Under the pieces are notes generated by a model. The model saw only the letters and a list, made by a program, of their open reading frames with translations, had not been told where the DNA came from and did not search any database. Position numbers and translations under genes: made by a program. A DNA stretch of 64,000 nt from Planctomycetaceae bacterium. GTDB taxonomy: Bacteria > Planctomycetota > UBA1135 > GCA-002686595. Positions 11,327-20,034 of the stretch are shown here, piece after piece. The stretch covers positions 124,001-188,000 of the forward strand of contig WGMC01000016.1 in NCBI GenBank assembly GCA_016125265.1. The letters are read 5' to 3'. The first letter of the stretch is position 1, and every line of letters starts with the position of its first letter.

Positions 11327-13159
11327 ATGGCCCTCCTGCTCGAGAACCTGTCCGTCACCTACGGAAGCCGGAAGGTGGTCCAGGACCTCTGGCTGGAGGC
11401 CCCCAACGGCTGCTGCACGGGTTTCCTCGGGCACAACGGGGCCGGCAAGACCACCGCCATGCGCGCCGCCCTCGGCCTCGTGCGGCCCTCCTCCGGGCGG
11501 GTGCTCGTCGACGGCTTCGACGCCCTCGCCCGGAACCGCGAGGCGCGGGCCCGGACCGGGGCCCTGATCGAAGTGTGCCGCTTCCAGGAGTCCCTCGGCG
11601 GCTACGACAACCTCGTGGAGCTCGGCCGCCTCGCGGGCATGGACCGCGGCACGGCCCGCGCCGAGGCGAGCCGCCGCATCGAACAGGTCGGCCTCGGGCA
11701 CGCGGCCGATCGGCCCGTCGAGAACTACAGCCAGGGCATGCGCCAGCGGCTGGGCCTGGCCCAGGCGCTCCTGGGATCGCCGACGACGTTGTTGCTCGAC
11801 GAGCCGACCAACGGCCTCGATCCCGAGGGCATCCAGGACGTGCGCAACCTCGTGCGCGAGTTGGTGGAGCGGGAGAACCGCGCGGTGTTGCTGTCGAGCC
11901 ACCTGCTGGCGGAACTCGCCGGTGTGTGCGACCGCGTGGCCGTGTTGCGCGAGGGCCGGCTCCTGGTGCAAGGCGAAACCGCCGCGCTGCTCGCGGGCGG
12001 TGCCGCGCGCTTCCGCGTGGAGGTCGAGGACGCCGCGCGCGCGCGCTCCGAGCTCGAACGCATCGAACTCCGTGTGCCGGGGGATCCCGCGGCGAAGGTG
12101 TTCTCGCTGGACCTCGGCGCCCAGCCCACCGCGCTCGTCTCCCAAAGCCTCGCCCGCGCCGGATTGCTCGAGTTCCACCGGGAAGCCCACGATCTGACGG
12201 CGTTCTACAGGCGCGCCTCCGCCGGCGAACTGCCGCCGCCGACCGAGCGCACCCCCGCGCCCCTGCGTGAACCTTCCGAACGGCGCGCGCCCAAGGGACC
12301 GCTCGCGCGCATGGTCGGGTACGAACACCGCCGTCTGGTGCGCGCGGGATTGCCGCTCCTGTTGCTGGTGCCCGCGCTCGTCGGCGCGGTCTCGATCTGG
12401 CGGCGCAGCGCGCGCGCGAAGTCCCTCGCGGGCGAAGTCGACGCGGGAACGCTTGCGACGACGACGGACGTGACCGCATTCGAGGCCCTGGGCCATGCGC
12501 TCGCCGCCGGCTTGCCCCTCGTCGCATTGATCGTGCTCGGAGTCTCCAGCCAACTGGTGTCCGCCGAACACGCGCGGGGCACGCTGCGCAACGTGCTGCT
12601 GCGGCCTGTCGAGCGTGTGCACGTCGCCCTCGGCAAGGCATTGGTCGCGGCGGGTGCCGCGCTCGTTTCGTACCTCGTGCTCCTCGCGACCGCGGCGGGG
12701 CTCGCGGCCCACTGGTTCGATTTCACCGACGTCAGCGAAATCCTGCCCAACGGGACGCGTTTTGCGATCGTGGGGGCGGAAGAGCTTTGGCCCGAGATGC
12801 GTTCGGCGCTGTTCGGCGCCGTGTGGCCGCTGCTCGCCTACGCCAGCCTTGGACTTTGTGTCGGCGCGCTCGTGCGCCAGGGGGCCGCGGCGCTGGGGGT
12901 GGCCCTGGCGCTGATGTTGGGGCTGGACCTGTCGCGCGCGTTCGTGCGGGAGGGCGGGATCGACGCGTGGTTGCCCAGTGCCTACCTGCCTTCGCCGCTC
13001 GGCGACAGCTCGGCGGTGCGCAGCTTCGCGATGTTGTCCGAGGGTGTCACCAACGCGCCGTTCCTGCACGCCACCACCGAGGTGGCCGTGCCCCTCGCCT
13101 GGTGCGTCGTCGCACTCGGGCTCGCCACCTGGTCCCTCGTGAGGAGGGCTGTCCCGTGA
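11327..13159 (+). CDS. ABC transporter, ATPase fused to ABC-2-type permease
   Basis: A 610-residue fusion. Residues 1-215 are an ABC ATPase: Walker A GHNGAGKT (35-42), signature YSQGMRQR (about 133-140), Walker B LLLDEPTNGLDPEG (about 156) and switch His in LLSSHLLAE. Residues 215-340 form a linker. The C-terminal half has about six membrane segments and a loop SAEHARGTLRNVLLRP, as in ABC-2 permeases that export drugs, lipids or polysaccharides. With both domains in one chain it probably works as a homodimer in the inner membrane. Its stop overlaps the next ATG by one base (TGATG), and three exported-protein genes follow in the same operon. The substrate is unknown. Confidence 0.9.
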   Translation: MALLLENLSVTYGSRKVVQDLWLEAPNGCCTGFLGHNGAGKTTAMRAALGLVRPSSGRVLVDGFDALARNREARARTGALIEVCRFQESLGGYDNLVELGRLAGMDRGTARAEASRRIEQVGLGHAADRPVENYSQGMRQRLGLAQALLGSPTTLLLDEPTNGLDPEGIQDVRNLVRELVERENRAVLLSSHLLAELAGVCDRVAVLREGRLLVQGETAALLAGGAARFRVEVEDAARARSELERIELRVPGDPAAKVFSLDLGAQPTALVSQSLARAGLLEFHREAHDLTAFYRRASAGELPPPTERTPAPLREPSERRAPKGPLARMVGYEHRRLVRAGLPLLLLVPALVGAVSIWRRSARAKSLAGEVDAGTLATTTDVTAFEALGHALAAGLPLVALIVLGVSSQLVSAEHARGTLRNVLLRPVERVHVALGKALVAAGAALVSYLVLLATAAGLAAHWFDFTDVSEILPNGTRFAIVGAEELWPEMRSALFGAVWPLLAYASLGLCVGALVRQGAAALGVALALMLGLDLSRAFVREGGIDAWLPSAYLPSPLGDSSAVRSFAMLSEGVTNAPFLHATTEVAVPLAWCVVALGLATWSLVRRAVP

Positions 13160-14187
13160 TGCACCATCGGTACCGAATCGGCTGGCGCGCGTCCTCGAAG
13201 CTGGTGGCCGCGCTCCTGCCCCTACTGTGGCTCTCGGCCTGCGCCGGACCGTCGTTGCCCCAGAAGGCACCGCCGCTCGCGGACATGGAGGAACCCCCGG
13301 CGTGGTTGGTGGAGCCGGCCGACGAAGCGGCCCGATTGAAGCTGGCGCCCGGCAGTTTCTCCGGTGTGCGGGTGCGCGACGGCAGGCAGAGCCTCGACGC
13401 ATTGGTGGGGGATCCCGAGGGTCTCGAAGTGGCCTCCGTCGTCGAGAACTCGCCGGCCGCGGCCGCCGGATTGGAGGCGGGGGACCTGCTGCTCGAGGTG
13501 CTCGAACCCGAGGCGGAGGTGGTCGAGCTGCTCGGCTCGGCGGCGCTCGCGTACCCGAGCCAGTGGCGCGCCCTGGAACTCGGATTCGAGCCGGGGACCG
13601 AGGTGGTGGTGCTCGTGGACCGCGCGGGCCGCGAGAGGCGCGCGCGTTTCACACTGACCGCGCGGGCCGCCCCACCCGAGCGTCAGCCGGCCGAGCGCCT
13701 GCGCGAGGAACTGCGTGTGGGCCTGGTGCTGCGCACCGCCACCGAAGTGGAGGCGCGTTCCGCCCAACTCAGCCCGGGCGCGGGCGCGGTGGTCGTGGGA
13801 CTGTCGCGCTCCAGCCCGTGGCGCCGCGCGGGCATCGTGTTCGGCGACCTGATCGTGTCGATCGACGGCCGTCCGGTGCTTTCCCCGGGCGACGTGCTGG
13901 ACGCAATCCGCCTCGCCGACGAGGAAGAGCCGCTCGTGCTGCTCGTCGCGCGCGGCGAGGAACGATTCACGATCGCGGCGCCCGTGGGCCAGCGCCGGCG
14001 CGAGACGAAGGAAGTCCGGATCCCGCTCCTGTTCCACTTCGAGCGGGCCCGCGAACAGGTGGCGTGGAGTGCGATCCTCGGCCTGGTGCGCTACGACGCG
14101 ACCCCGGCCGCGTGGAAGATGCGGCTCTTGTGGTTCATTCGTTTTGGGCGCGGCGACGCGGATCGACTGGAGTCGCTCGACGGATGA
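13159..14187 (+). CDS. lipoprotein with two PDZ domains
   Basis: 342 residues. The signal peptide ends in the lipobox LSAC (Cys near 31). A first PDZ-like domain lies around 75-155 (VVENSPAAAAGLEAGDLL), a second around 190-275 (VVGLSRSSPWRRAGI, then GDLIVSIDGRPVLS). The final 60 residues (RIPLLFHFERAREQVAWS) are unlike PDZ. There is no protease domain, so it is probably a binding or scaffold protein facing the periplasm. Start ATG 13159 overlaps the stop of the ABC gene; its own stop overlaps the next start as ATGA. The context suggests a partner of the ABC transporter or of the FG-GAP proteins. Confidence 0.75.
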   Translation: MHHRYRIGWRASSKLVAALLPLLWLSACAGPSLPQKAPPLADMEEPPAWLVEPADEAARLKLAPGSFSGVRVRDGRQSLDALVGDPEGLEVASVVENSPAAAAGLEAGDLLLEVLEPEAEVVELLGSAALAYPSQWRALELGFEPGTEVVVLVDRAGRERRARFTLTARAAPPERQPAERLREELRVGLVLRTATEVEARSAQLSPGAGAVVVGLSRSSPWRRAGIVFGDLIVSIDGRPVLSPGDVLDAIRLADEEEPLVLLVARGEERFTIAAPVGQRRRETKEVRIPLLFHFERAREQVAWSAILGLVRYDATPAAWKMRLLWFIRFGRGDADRLESLDG

Positions 14188-15758
14188 TGGACAAGGTCTG
14201 TCGGAGCGCCGCGAGCGCCCTTGGAATGGCGCTGTTTTGCGCGTTGGGGGCACCCCTCGCCGGGGCCGCCAACGACGGCGGCTTTGTGTCGCTGACGCTG
14301 CCGCTCGCCTCGGGGGCCGAGGCACTCGGCGCCGCCCTCGCGGATGTCGATGGCGACGGTCGCGACGACTTGGTGTTGGCCGTCGCCCGCGACGGCGCGC
14401 GCGAATTGCGCGCGCATCTCGGCGCGGCTGGCGCCACACCCTTCGCCGCCGAGCCCCATTGGCGCCTCGCGCTGCCCGGCGACGTGGTGGCGTTTGCCCT
14501 GGGCGACGTGCTCGTGACTCCCGGTGCCGAGCCCGTGCTGCTCTCCGCCAGTGGCGTGTTCGCGGCGGCGCCGCTCGCGCCGGAGGACCGCCGTTTCGAG
14601 CGCCTCGCCGCCGCGGCGGTGCTGTGGCAGTTGGGGCGCGCGGACCAGTTGCCGCACTACGACGGACTGCTCGGGGATCTCGATGGGGATGGTCTGCTCG
14701 ACCTCGTGGTGCCGACGGCGGAAGGCTACAGCGCGTTCGTGCAGCGCCGGGAAGAGGACAAGAGCTCGTTCGAATCGGCCGGCGAGGCGGTGTTGCCGGA
14801 CGCGGAGGCGCTCGCCGCGCAGCGGGGTGTGTTGACGCCCGAGGAGAGCCAGGCCGCACCGCGCGGAACCCTGCGCGCGCGCCTCGGTGTGACCACGGGC
14901 GGTGGCACGCTGCTCTCCGTGTCGGATGCCGTTCCGGCGCCATTTCTCGTGCCTTTCGCGGGGGCGGGCCAGCGCGCCCTGGTGGCCCTCGACGATCGAT
15001 TCCTACACGTCTGGTCGGTGGGCGCGGGAGGCGCGCTCGGGGCGCGGCCCGATCACAGCCTGCTCTCGCCCGTGCAGATCGACCAGCGCCGGCGTCTCGA
15101 CGTTTCCTACGCCGCCGTGATGGGGGACCTGGACCGGGACGGCCGCGAGGATCTCGTGCTCGTCGCCGGCGACCAGCGCTCCAGCGATGTGCGCACCCAA
15201 GTGCTCGTGTTCACGCACGGCGGCGCGCCCGCGGGGGAAGCGCCGCTGTTCGGCGACGCGGGCCGCCCGACGCAGGTGCTCGTGTTGGCGGGTTTCGTCG
15301 GCAACGTCCGATTGCTCGACGTCGACGGCGACAGGCACCTCGACCTCGTGGCAACCGCGGTGCGACCGGATCTGCTCGAGTCCCTACGCCAGGCGACGAG
15401 CGATCGGGTGGAGGCGGACCTCTACGTCTACCGCGGCGAGGGCAATGGCCGTTTCGCGCGCCGCCCGAACCTAACGCGCCGCCTGCGGTTCGCGGTGCAG
15501 GACGCGGATCCGATCGTGCGGTTCGCCGCGGGACCGGGCCCGCGGGGGCCGGCGCTGCTCGTGACCCGCGAGGAACCGACGTCCGTCGTGGGCAGTTGGG
15601 TGCGCGTCGCCCGGGACGGGGCGCTGGAAGTCCTGCCCGAGCCGCTGTGGCGGATGGGGCTCGATCCCAAGGCCCGTGTGCTGCTGCTCGGGCCCGCGGG
15701 TGGCGACACGGTGGTCGCCCTCGAATCGTCGCAGGTGCGTGTGGGAAGGTGGCGTTGA
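14184..15758 (+). CDS. secreted FG-GAP/VCBS-repeat protein (first of two)
   Basis: 524 residues with a signal peptide (cleavage likely near GAA, residue 29). At least four calcium-loop repeats of the FG-GAP/VCBS type are visible: DVDGDGRDDLVL, DLDGDGLLDLVV, DLDRDGREDLVL and DVDGDRHLDLVA, spread over the chain as in an integrin-like beta-propeller. No catalytic domain is seen. Such proteins usually sit on the cell surface or in the periplasm and bind proteins or sugars. The double ATG at 14184 overlaps the previous stop (ATGA), and its own TGA overlaps the next ATG by one base, so translation is coupled on both sides. Confidence 0.8.
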   Translation: MMDKVCRSAASALGMALFCALGAPLAGAANDGGFVSLTLPLASGAEALGAALADVDGDGRDDLVLAVARDGARELRAHLGAAGATPFAAEPHWRLALPGDVVAFALGDVLVTPGAEPVLLSASGVFAAAPLAPEDRRFERLAAAAVLWQLGRADQLPHYDGLLGDLDGDGLLDLVVPTAEGYSAFVQRREEDKSSFESAGEAVLPDAEALAAQRGVLTPEESQAAPRGTLRARLGVTTGGGTLLSVSDAVPAPFLVPFAGAGQRALVALDDRFLHVWSVGAGGALGARPDHSLLSPVQIDQRRRLDVSYAAVMGDLDRDGREDLVLVAGDQRSSDVRTQVLVFTHGGAPAGEAPLFGDAGRPTQVLVLAGFVGNVRLLDVDGDRHLDLVATAVRPDLLESLRQATSDRVEADLYVYRGEGNGRFARRPNLTRRLRFAVQDADPIVRFAAGPGPRGPALLVTREEPTSVVGSWVRVARDGALEVLPEPLWRMGLDPKARVLLLGPAGGDTVVALESSQVRVGRWR

Positions 15759-17482
15759 TGGTGGTCGAACCCCTCGTGTGTGGGCTGGCGCTGGTGCTTT
15801 CCGGCCAGGAACTCGTGCGTGCGCCCCTTCCGCCCATGGCGTTCGAACCCGTGGCGTGGCGCGTGGTCGCGGCGGGCGAGGGGCGCCAGCGGTTGATGCT
15901 CGTCGGCGAGATGGGTGAGCTGTTGCTCTGCAGCGAGCGCGGCGGTTTGGCGGAGGGCAGCGCGGGCTCGTCGCTGCCGGCGCTTGCCGATCCTGCGCGC
16001 ACGTTGCTCGACTTCGGCCAGCTCGGCCGCGCGTCGCTGGGCGATGGAAAGGGGGAACGGGGCGCGGATTGGCTGCTCGCGGTGGATCCGCGCGGTCTCT
16101 TCGCGCTCTCGCTCGAACCCATCGACGATGGCGCCGAACCGGCGGCTTGGATCGAGCTGGCCCGCCGCGCCAAGTTCGAACTGCGCCCCGGCGCGCCGCG
16201 TTTCGCGCCGTTCCTCTCGGACGTCAATGCGGACGGCGAGCGCGATGTCGTGCTTCCAGGCGACGGGGCGTGCGAGCTCTGGCTCGCCGGACGCGAGGAC
16301 GCGGATGCGCTGCCGACGTTCCGCCGCTCGGGCCGCGTGCGCGTCGATGTGGCGGTGACGGCGGACACGGCCACCGAGACGATTGGCGATCGCCTGCGCG
16401 CCAGCTTCGTCATTCCGGGGCTCGAAACCGAGGATCTCGACAACGACGGCAAACCCGACCTCCTGGTCAGCGACGGCTCGCGCCGCGCCTACCACATGCA
16501 GGGCGACGACGGCGAGTTCCCCGCCGAACCGACGGTGGAGGTCGACCTTGCGCTCTACCGCGATCCTGCCGCGGACTCGAACGGGGGAATCCAGTTCGGC
16601 GCCACACTGGCTGCGGACGGCGAGGCCCAGATGACCCGGCGGGACCTCGATGGGGACGGGCGCGCAGACTTCGTGCTGAGCCACGGTCGCAAGGTGTGGG
16701 TCTTCCACGGCGGGCCGCAAGGGCCCCAGTTCCAGGAACCCAGTGCGATCCTCAAGACGGCCGACGACGTGACTGCGGTGGTGGTCTCGCGCCTCGACGA
16801 CGACGGGTTCGCGGACCTCCTGCTCTTGCGTGTGGAGGTTCCGACCATCCCCACGCTGCTCATGGGGCTCTTCGTCGAGTGGGACGTGAAGACGCGGGTC
16901 AGCGGGTACAGGAATCTCGACGGGCGAAGTTTCGAGTTGCGGCCCTCGATGGTGAGGGACCTACGCCTGCGCCTGCCGCCGATCTTCGGCGCGCTGCGCG
17001 ATCCGTTTGCAATCGTCCAGCGCTTCCGCGATGCGGGCTCCAAGTTCAAGAGCTCGCTGCGCGGGGATTTCGACGGCGACGGCAGCCAAGACCTCTTGCT
17101 CTTCAGCGAAGAGCAAGACCGCGTCGAGCTGTGGTGGGGCCGCGGCGAGTCGACCCTGGTGCTGGACGAGGCCGAGCTCGACCGCATCCTGCGCGAGGAG
17201 ATCCTCGGCAGCGGCCCGGACGTGTGGGACCTCGATCGGCTCTTGGCGTGGGTCGAGGGTTTCGCCGCGGAGCGGGACCGGCGTTTGACGGCGGGCTCGA
17301 AACCAGACCTCAGTTTCCCGCTGCCCGCGCCCGGGGCGGAGCCGGACAGCAAACTGCCCCCGTTCACGGTTCGCCGCGCCGAAACCCTCCATCCGCCGGG
17401 CGAACCCGCGGCGAGCTTGCTGCTCGAATGGCGCCGACCGGGCGGCCCGCCGCTGTTCGAGCGGGTGTCGATCGCGCCGTAG
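15758..17482 (+). CDS. secreted FG-GAP/VCBS-repeat protein (second of two)
   Basis: 574 residues. The N-terminus (MVVEPLVCGLALVLSGQE) is a short, atypical signal sequence. Calcium-loop repeats include DVNADGERDVVL, DLDNDGKPDLLV, DLDGDGRADFVL, RLDDDGFADLLL and DFDGDGSQDLLL, again pointing to a beta-propeller. A stretch around 340-380 is less repetitive, and the C-terminal about 120 residues are unlike FG-GAP. It ends the four-gene operon. Its TAG stop lies inside a copy of a dispersed intergenic repeat (17479-17508), so the repeat may have set the present 3' end. Confidence 0.78.
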   Translation: MVVEPLVCGLALVLSGQELVRAPLPPMAFEPVAWRVVAAGEGRQRLMLVGEMGELLLCSERGGLAEGSAGSSLPALADPARTLLDFGQLGRASLGDGKGERGADWLLAVDPRGLFALSLEPIDDGAEPAAWIELARRAKFELRPGAPRFAPFLSDVNADGERDVVLPGDGACELWLAGREDADALPTFRRSGRVRVDVAVTADTATETIGDRLRASFVIPGLETEDLDNDGKPDLLVSDGSRRAYHMQGDDGEFPAEPTVEVDLALYRDPAADSNGGIQFGATLAADGEAQMTRRDLDGDGRADFVLSHGRKVWVFHGGPQGPQFQEPSAILKTADDVTAVVVSRLDDDGFADLLLLRVEVPTIPTLLMGLFVEWDVKTRVSGYRNLDGRSFELRPSMVRDLRLRLPPIFGALRDPFAIVQRFRDAGSKFKSSLRGDFDGDGSQDLLLFSEEQDRVELWWGRGESTLVLDEAELDRILREEILGSGPDVWDLDRLLAWVEGFAAERDRRLTAGSKPDLSFPLPAPGAEPDSKLPPFTVRRAETLHPPGEPAASLLLEWRRPGGPPLFERVSIAP

Positions 17483-17589
17483 GGACGCGGCCCTGTCCGC
17501 GCCCAAGGGGCGACGGGGTGGGGTCGTGCGGGTGGGGAGGGGGCGCGCGGGGAACGCACCTTGGGCGCGGACGGAGCCGCGCCCCTACA
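17479..17589. repeat. inverted pair of a dispersed 30-bp GC-rich repeat
   Basis: Copy A (17479-17508) and copy B (17559-17589, opposite strand) match at nearly every base and can fold into a long hairpin with a 50-base loop between convergent genes. Further copies are at 17714-17744 and 23459-23489. The hairpin could serve as a two-way terminator. Confidence 0.7.
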
Positions 17590-17610
17590 GAACGCGCGGC
17601 GGGGTCGGAG

Positions 17611-17648
17611 GCAGGGCGGGCCAGGAGGCCCGCGCACCCGGCCCGCGC
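17611..17648 (+). repeat. extra copy of the second repeat half
   Basis: A GC-rich 38-base segment (core GGGCCAGGAGGCCCGCGC) matching 17770-17806 and, on the other strand, 23396-23432. Confidence 0.6.
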
Positions 17649-17713
17649 GTAGGGCGGAGGAGACGTTGCTGCGTCGGTGGGAGGTCCCGGCGCGCGTGGT
17701 CAGCGGGGCGATC

Positions 17714-17806
17714 TGTAGGGGCGCGGCCCTGTCCGCGCCCGAGGGAACTCCTTCGTAGGGAGCAACCCCGCGCTCCAAGGCGGGCCAGGAGGCCCGCGCA
17801 CCCGGC
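17714..17806 (+). repeat. composite dispersed repeat, copy 1
   Basis: Two conserved blocks, 17714-17744 and 17770-17806, flank about 25 unrelated bases. The same pair with the same spacing occurs on the minus strand at 23396-23489. The conserved ends and free centre suggest a small mobile or REP-like element, but no transposase or terminal target duplication was seen. Confidence 0.65.
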
Positions 17807-17855
17807 CCGCGCACCCGGCCCGCGCACCCGGCGCGCGCACCCGGCGCGCGCACCT
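17791..17855 (+). repeat. five tandem 13-bp units
   Basis: GGCCCGCGCACCC repeats five times (17791, 17804, 17817, 17830, 17843), the last two with one or two changes. It overlaps the end of composite repeat copy 1. The rest of 17483-17881 holds no gene. Confidence 0.75.
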
Positions 17856-17881
17856 CGCGCACGCGGGTACGACGCCGCCGG

Positions 17882-18994
17882 TCAGCCCGCCGCTAGGGCG
17901 CGGTGGCGCGCGCGGCTCAGCAGTTCGAGCACACGCGTGCGGTCGGGTCGTTCGATCACGCCGGCTTCGGTGATGATCGCGGTCACGAGTTCCGCAGGGG
18001 TCACGTCGAACGCGGGGTTGTACACGCGCACGCCGGTCGGCGCCGTGCGGCGGCCGAAACCCTCCGTCACTTCCTCGGGCTCGCGCTCTTCGATCGGGAT
18101 CTCGGCGCCCGTCGGCACCGTCGGGTCGAAAGTCGAGGTCGGCGCGACCACGTAGAACGGCAGGTTGTGGTGGCGAGCGAGCACCGCCACGCCGAAGGTG
18201 CCGATCTTGTTGCACACGTCGCCGTTCGCCGCGATGCGGTCCGAGCCCACGAACACGGCGCCCACGCGGCCCTCGGACATCACACGCGCGGCCATGTTGT
18301 CCGTGATCAGCGTCACGGGCACACCGGCTTGGCTGAGCTCCCATGCGGTCAAGCGCGCGCCTTGCAGGAGCGGCCGCGTTTCGTCCGCATAGACCGACAC
18401 CCGTTTGCCCTGGGAGTGGGCCACGTAGATCGGCGCCAACGCCGTGCCCATGCCCCCGGTCGCCAACGCGCCTGCGTTGCAGTGCGTCAGCACGGCCACG
18501 CCGTCGGGAACGTAAGGCGCGCCCAGTTCGCCCATGCGGCGGCACTGGTCGGCGTCCTCCCGGTGGATCGCCTCGGCTTCGGCGAAGAGTGTGTCGAGCG
18601 CGGCTGCGGCGTCGAGCCCACGCGCATGCGCGGCCTTGCCCGCCGACTCCATGCGCTCGAGGGCCCAGAACAAGTTCACGGCCGTCGGGCGCGCCGCCAC
18701 CAGCGTGCGGCAATCCTCGACCAAACGCTGGACCAGCTCGGCCGTGCTCGCCCGGACCATGTGCTGGACGCCGAGCAGCGCGCCGTACCCCGCCGCGACC
18801 CCGATGGCCGGGGCGCCGCGCACGGCCAGCCGGCGGATCGCGTCCACCATCTGGGGCACCGTCTCGAGCTCCAGGAACCGGGTTTCGAGCGGCAGAAGCG
18901 TCTGCTCGAGCAGCCGCACGCGACCCGGACGCGCCCCCAGCCAGGCGACGGTGGCGGGGAGCAGGTCGGTGCCGTGGGAGGGTGAACTGTGCAT
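17882..18994 (-). CDS. mtnA: S-methyl-5-thioribose-1-phosphate isomerase
   Basis: Converts methylthioribose-1-phosphate to methylthioribulose-1-phosphate in methionine salvage; cytoplasmic. 370 residues, normal for the family. Seen: RGAPAIGVAAGYG near the N-terminus, the catalytic-Cys segment THCNAGALATGG around residue 171, and the catalytic-Asp segment GSDRIAANGDVCNKIGT around 250. ATG 18994 begins just before the conserved part; an in-frame ATG 16 codons upstream would overlap purC. It follows purC by 16 bases on the same strand. A TAGACT -10-like box at 19008-19013 overlaps the purC stop and might give mtnA its own promoter. Confidence 0.95.
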   Translation of the reverse strand: MHSSPSHGTDLLPATVAWLGARPGRVRLLEQTLLPLETRFLELETVPQMVDAIRRLAVRGAPAIGVAAGYGALLGVQHMVRASTAELVQRLVEDCRTLVAARPTAVNLFWALERMESAGKAAHARGLDAAAALDTLFAEAEAIHREDADQCRRMGELGAPYVPDGVAVLTHCNAGALATGGMGTALAPIYVAHSQGKRVSVYADETRPLLQGARLTAWELSQAGVPVTLITDNMAARVMSEGRVGAVFVGSDRIAANGDVCNKIGTFGVAVLARHHNLPFYVVAPTSTFDPTVPTGAEIPIEEREPEEVTEGFGRRTAPTGVRVYNPAFDVTPAELVTAIITEAGVIERPDRTRVLELLSRARHRALAAG

Positions 18995-19010
18995 GGGCGA
19001 CGGATGCAGT

Positions 19011-19964
19011 CTACGCCGGTCCGGACGACGGGGCGTGGACACCCTCGGGGAGGTGGCCCAGGAGGCGCTCCGCGAGCTCTACGTAGCGCTGACCGAGCCG
19101 CGCGAGCACGTCGCGGGGCAGGGCCGGCGGCGGGGCCTTCTTGTTCCAGCCGCACTGCTCGAGGTAGTCGCGCAGGATCTGCTTGTCGTAGGACGGCGGG
19201 TTCTGGCCGGGGCACCAATCCGCCGCGGGCCAGAGGCGCGAGCTGTCCGGGGTCAACGCCTCGTCGATCAACAAGAGTTCGCCCGAGGGCAAGAGGCCGA
19301 ACTCGAACTTGGTGTCCGCGAGCAACAGCCCGCGCGCGGCGAGTTCCGCGCTGGCGCGCTCGAACAGCGCGAACGAAGCGTCGCGCGCGCGCGCGAACAC
19401 GGCCGGGCCCACACGTTCCTCCGCTTCGGCCAATGTCAGCGGCAGGTCCTTGTTGTCGTCCTTGGTCGTGGGGGTGAGCAGCGGCCGCGGCAACGCGCTG
19501 GCGAGTGCGAGCCCGGCCGGCAACTCCTGTCCCCACAGGTTGCCGCTGCGGCGGTATTCGGCGAGTCCCGAACCGGCGAGGTACGCGCGCACGACCCATT
19601 CGACCGGCGTGGGTTGGGTGCGTTTGACCACGAGCACCCGCCCGAGCAGTTGGCGCCGCAGGTCGCCGTGCAATCCCGGGATCCGGTCCACGTCGGTGCT
19701 GACCAGGTGGTTCGGCACCAGGTCGGCGGTGCGCCGGAACCAATGCGCCGCGATTGCGGTCAACACCCGGCCCTTGTGCGGCACCCCTTCGCCCATCACC
19801 ACGTCGAAGGCCGAGACGCGGTCGGTGGTTACGAAGAGCAGGTGCTCGGCGTCGAGTTCGTAGAGGTCGCGCACCTTGCCCGCCGCCAGGGGGCGCAAAC
19901 CGGCGAGCGGTGCCATGCCGCCCGCGCGCCCGCGTTGGCCCAGGTAGATCTCGTCGTTGTGCAT
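19011..19964 (-). CDS. purC: phosphoribosylaminoimidazole-succinocarboxamide synthase
   Basis: Joins CAIR and aspartate with ATP in purine synthesis. 317 residues, in the range of the longer SAICAR synthetases. Seen: GKVRDLYEL (nucleotide loop), TTDRVSAFD, VVRAYLAGSG, TTKDDNKDLPL, and the active-site block DEALTPDSSR with GQNPPSYDKQ. ATG 19964 is chosen because the conserved region begins about 25 residues later and the upstream extension would reach into the aroA promoter. A CATACT box at 19995-20000 on the minus strand could be its -10 element. It is transcribed away from aroA and is followed by mtnA. Confidence 0.95.
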   Translation of the reverse strand: MHNDEIYLGQRGRAGGMAPLAGLRPLAAGKVRDLYELDAEHLLFVTTDRVSAFDVVMGEGVPHKGRVLTAIAAHWFRRTADLVPNHLVSTDVDRIPGLHGDLRRQLLGRVLVVKRTQPTPVEWVVRAYLAGSGLAEYRRSGNLWGQELPAGLALASALPRPLLTPTTKDDNKDLPLTLAEAEERVGPAVFARARDASFALFERASAELAARGLLLADTKFEFGLLPSGELLLIDEALTPDSSRLWPAADWCPGQNPPSYDKQILRDYLEQCGWNKKAPPPALPRDVLARLGQRYVELAERLLGHLPEGVHAPSSGPA

Positions 19965-20018
19965 GTTTTGTGGCTCGCTCGGGCGCCGGGACGCAGTATG
20001 GCGGGGCCCCGCGGCCCC

Positions 20019-20024
20019 TACAAT
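20019..20024 (+). promoter_or_regulatory. putative -10 box of aroA
   Basis: TACAAT with 10 bases to the ATG at 20035, in the purC/aroA divergent region. No -35 box is recognisable. Confidence 0.35.
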
Positions 20025-20034
20025 GCGCGCGTCC

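Noticed and set aside
11327-13402. Minus-strand extension of the ArsR-methyltransferase frame across the ABC gene
   Set aside because: The ABC fusion on the plus strand has all its motifs; the extension is Arg/Gly/His-rich and unlike any protein.
17791-17855. 13-bp units as CRISPR or an origin iteron array
   Set aside because: No spacers, no cas, dnaA or rep gene, and extreme GC content unlike an unwinding region.
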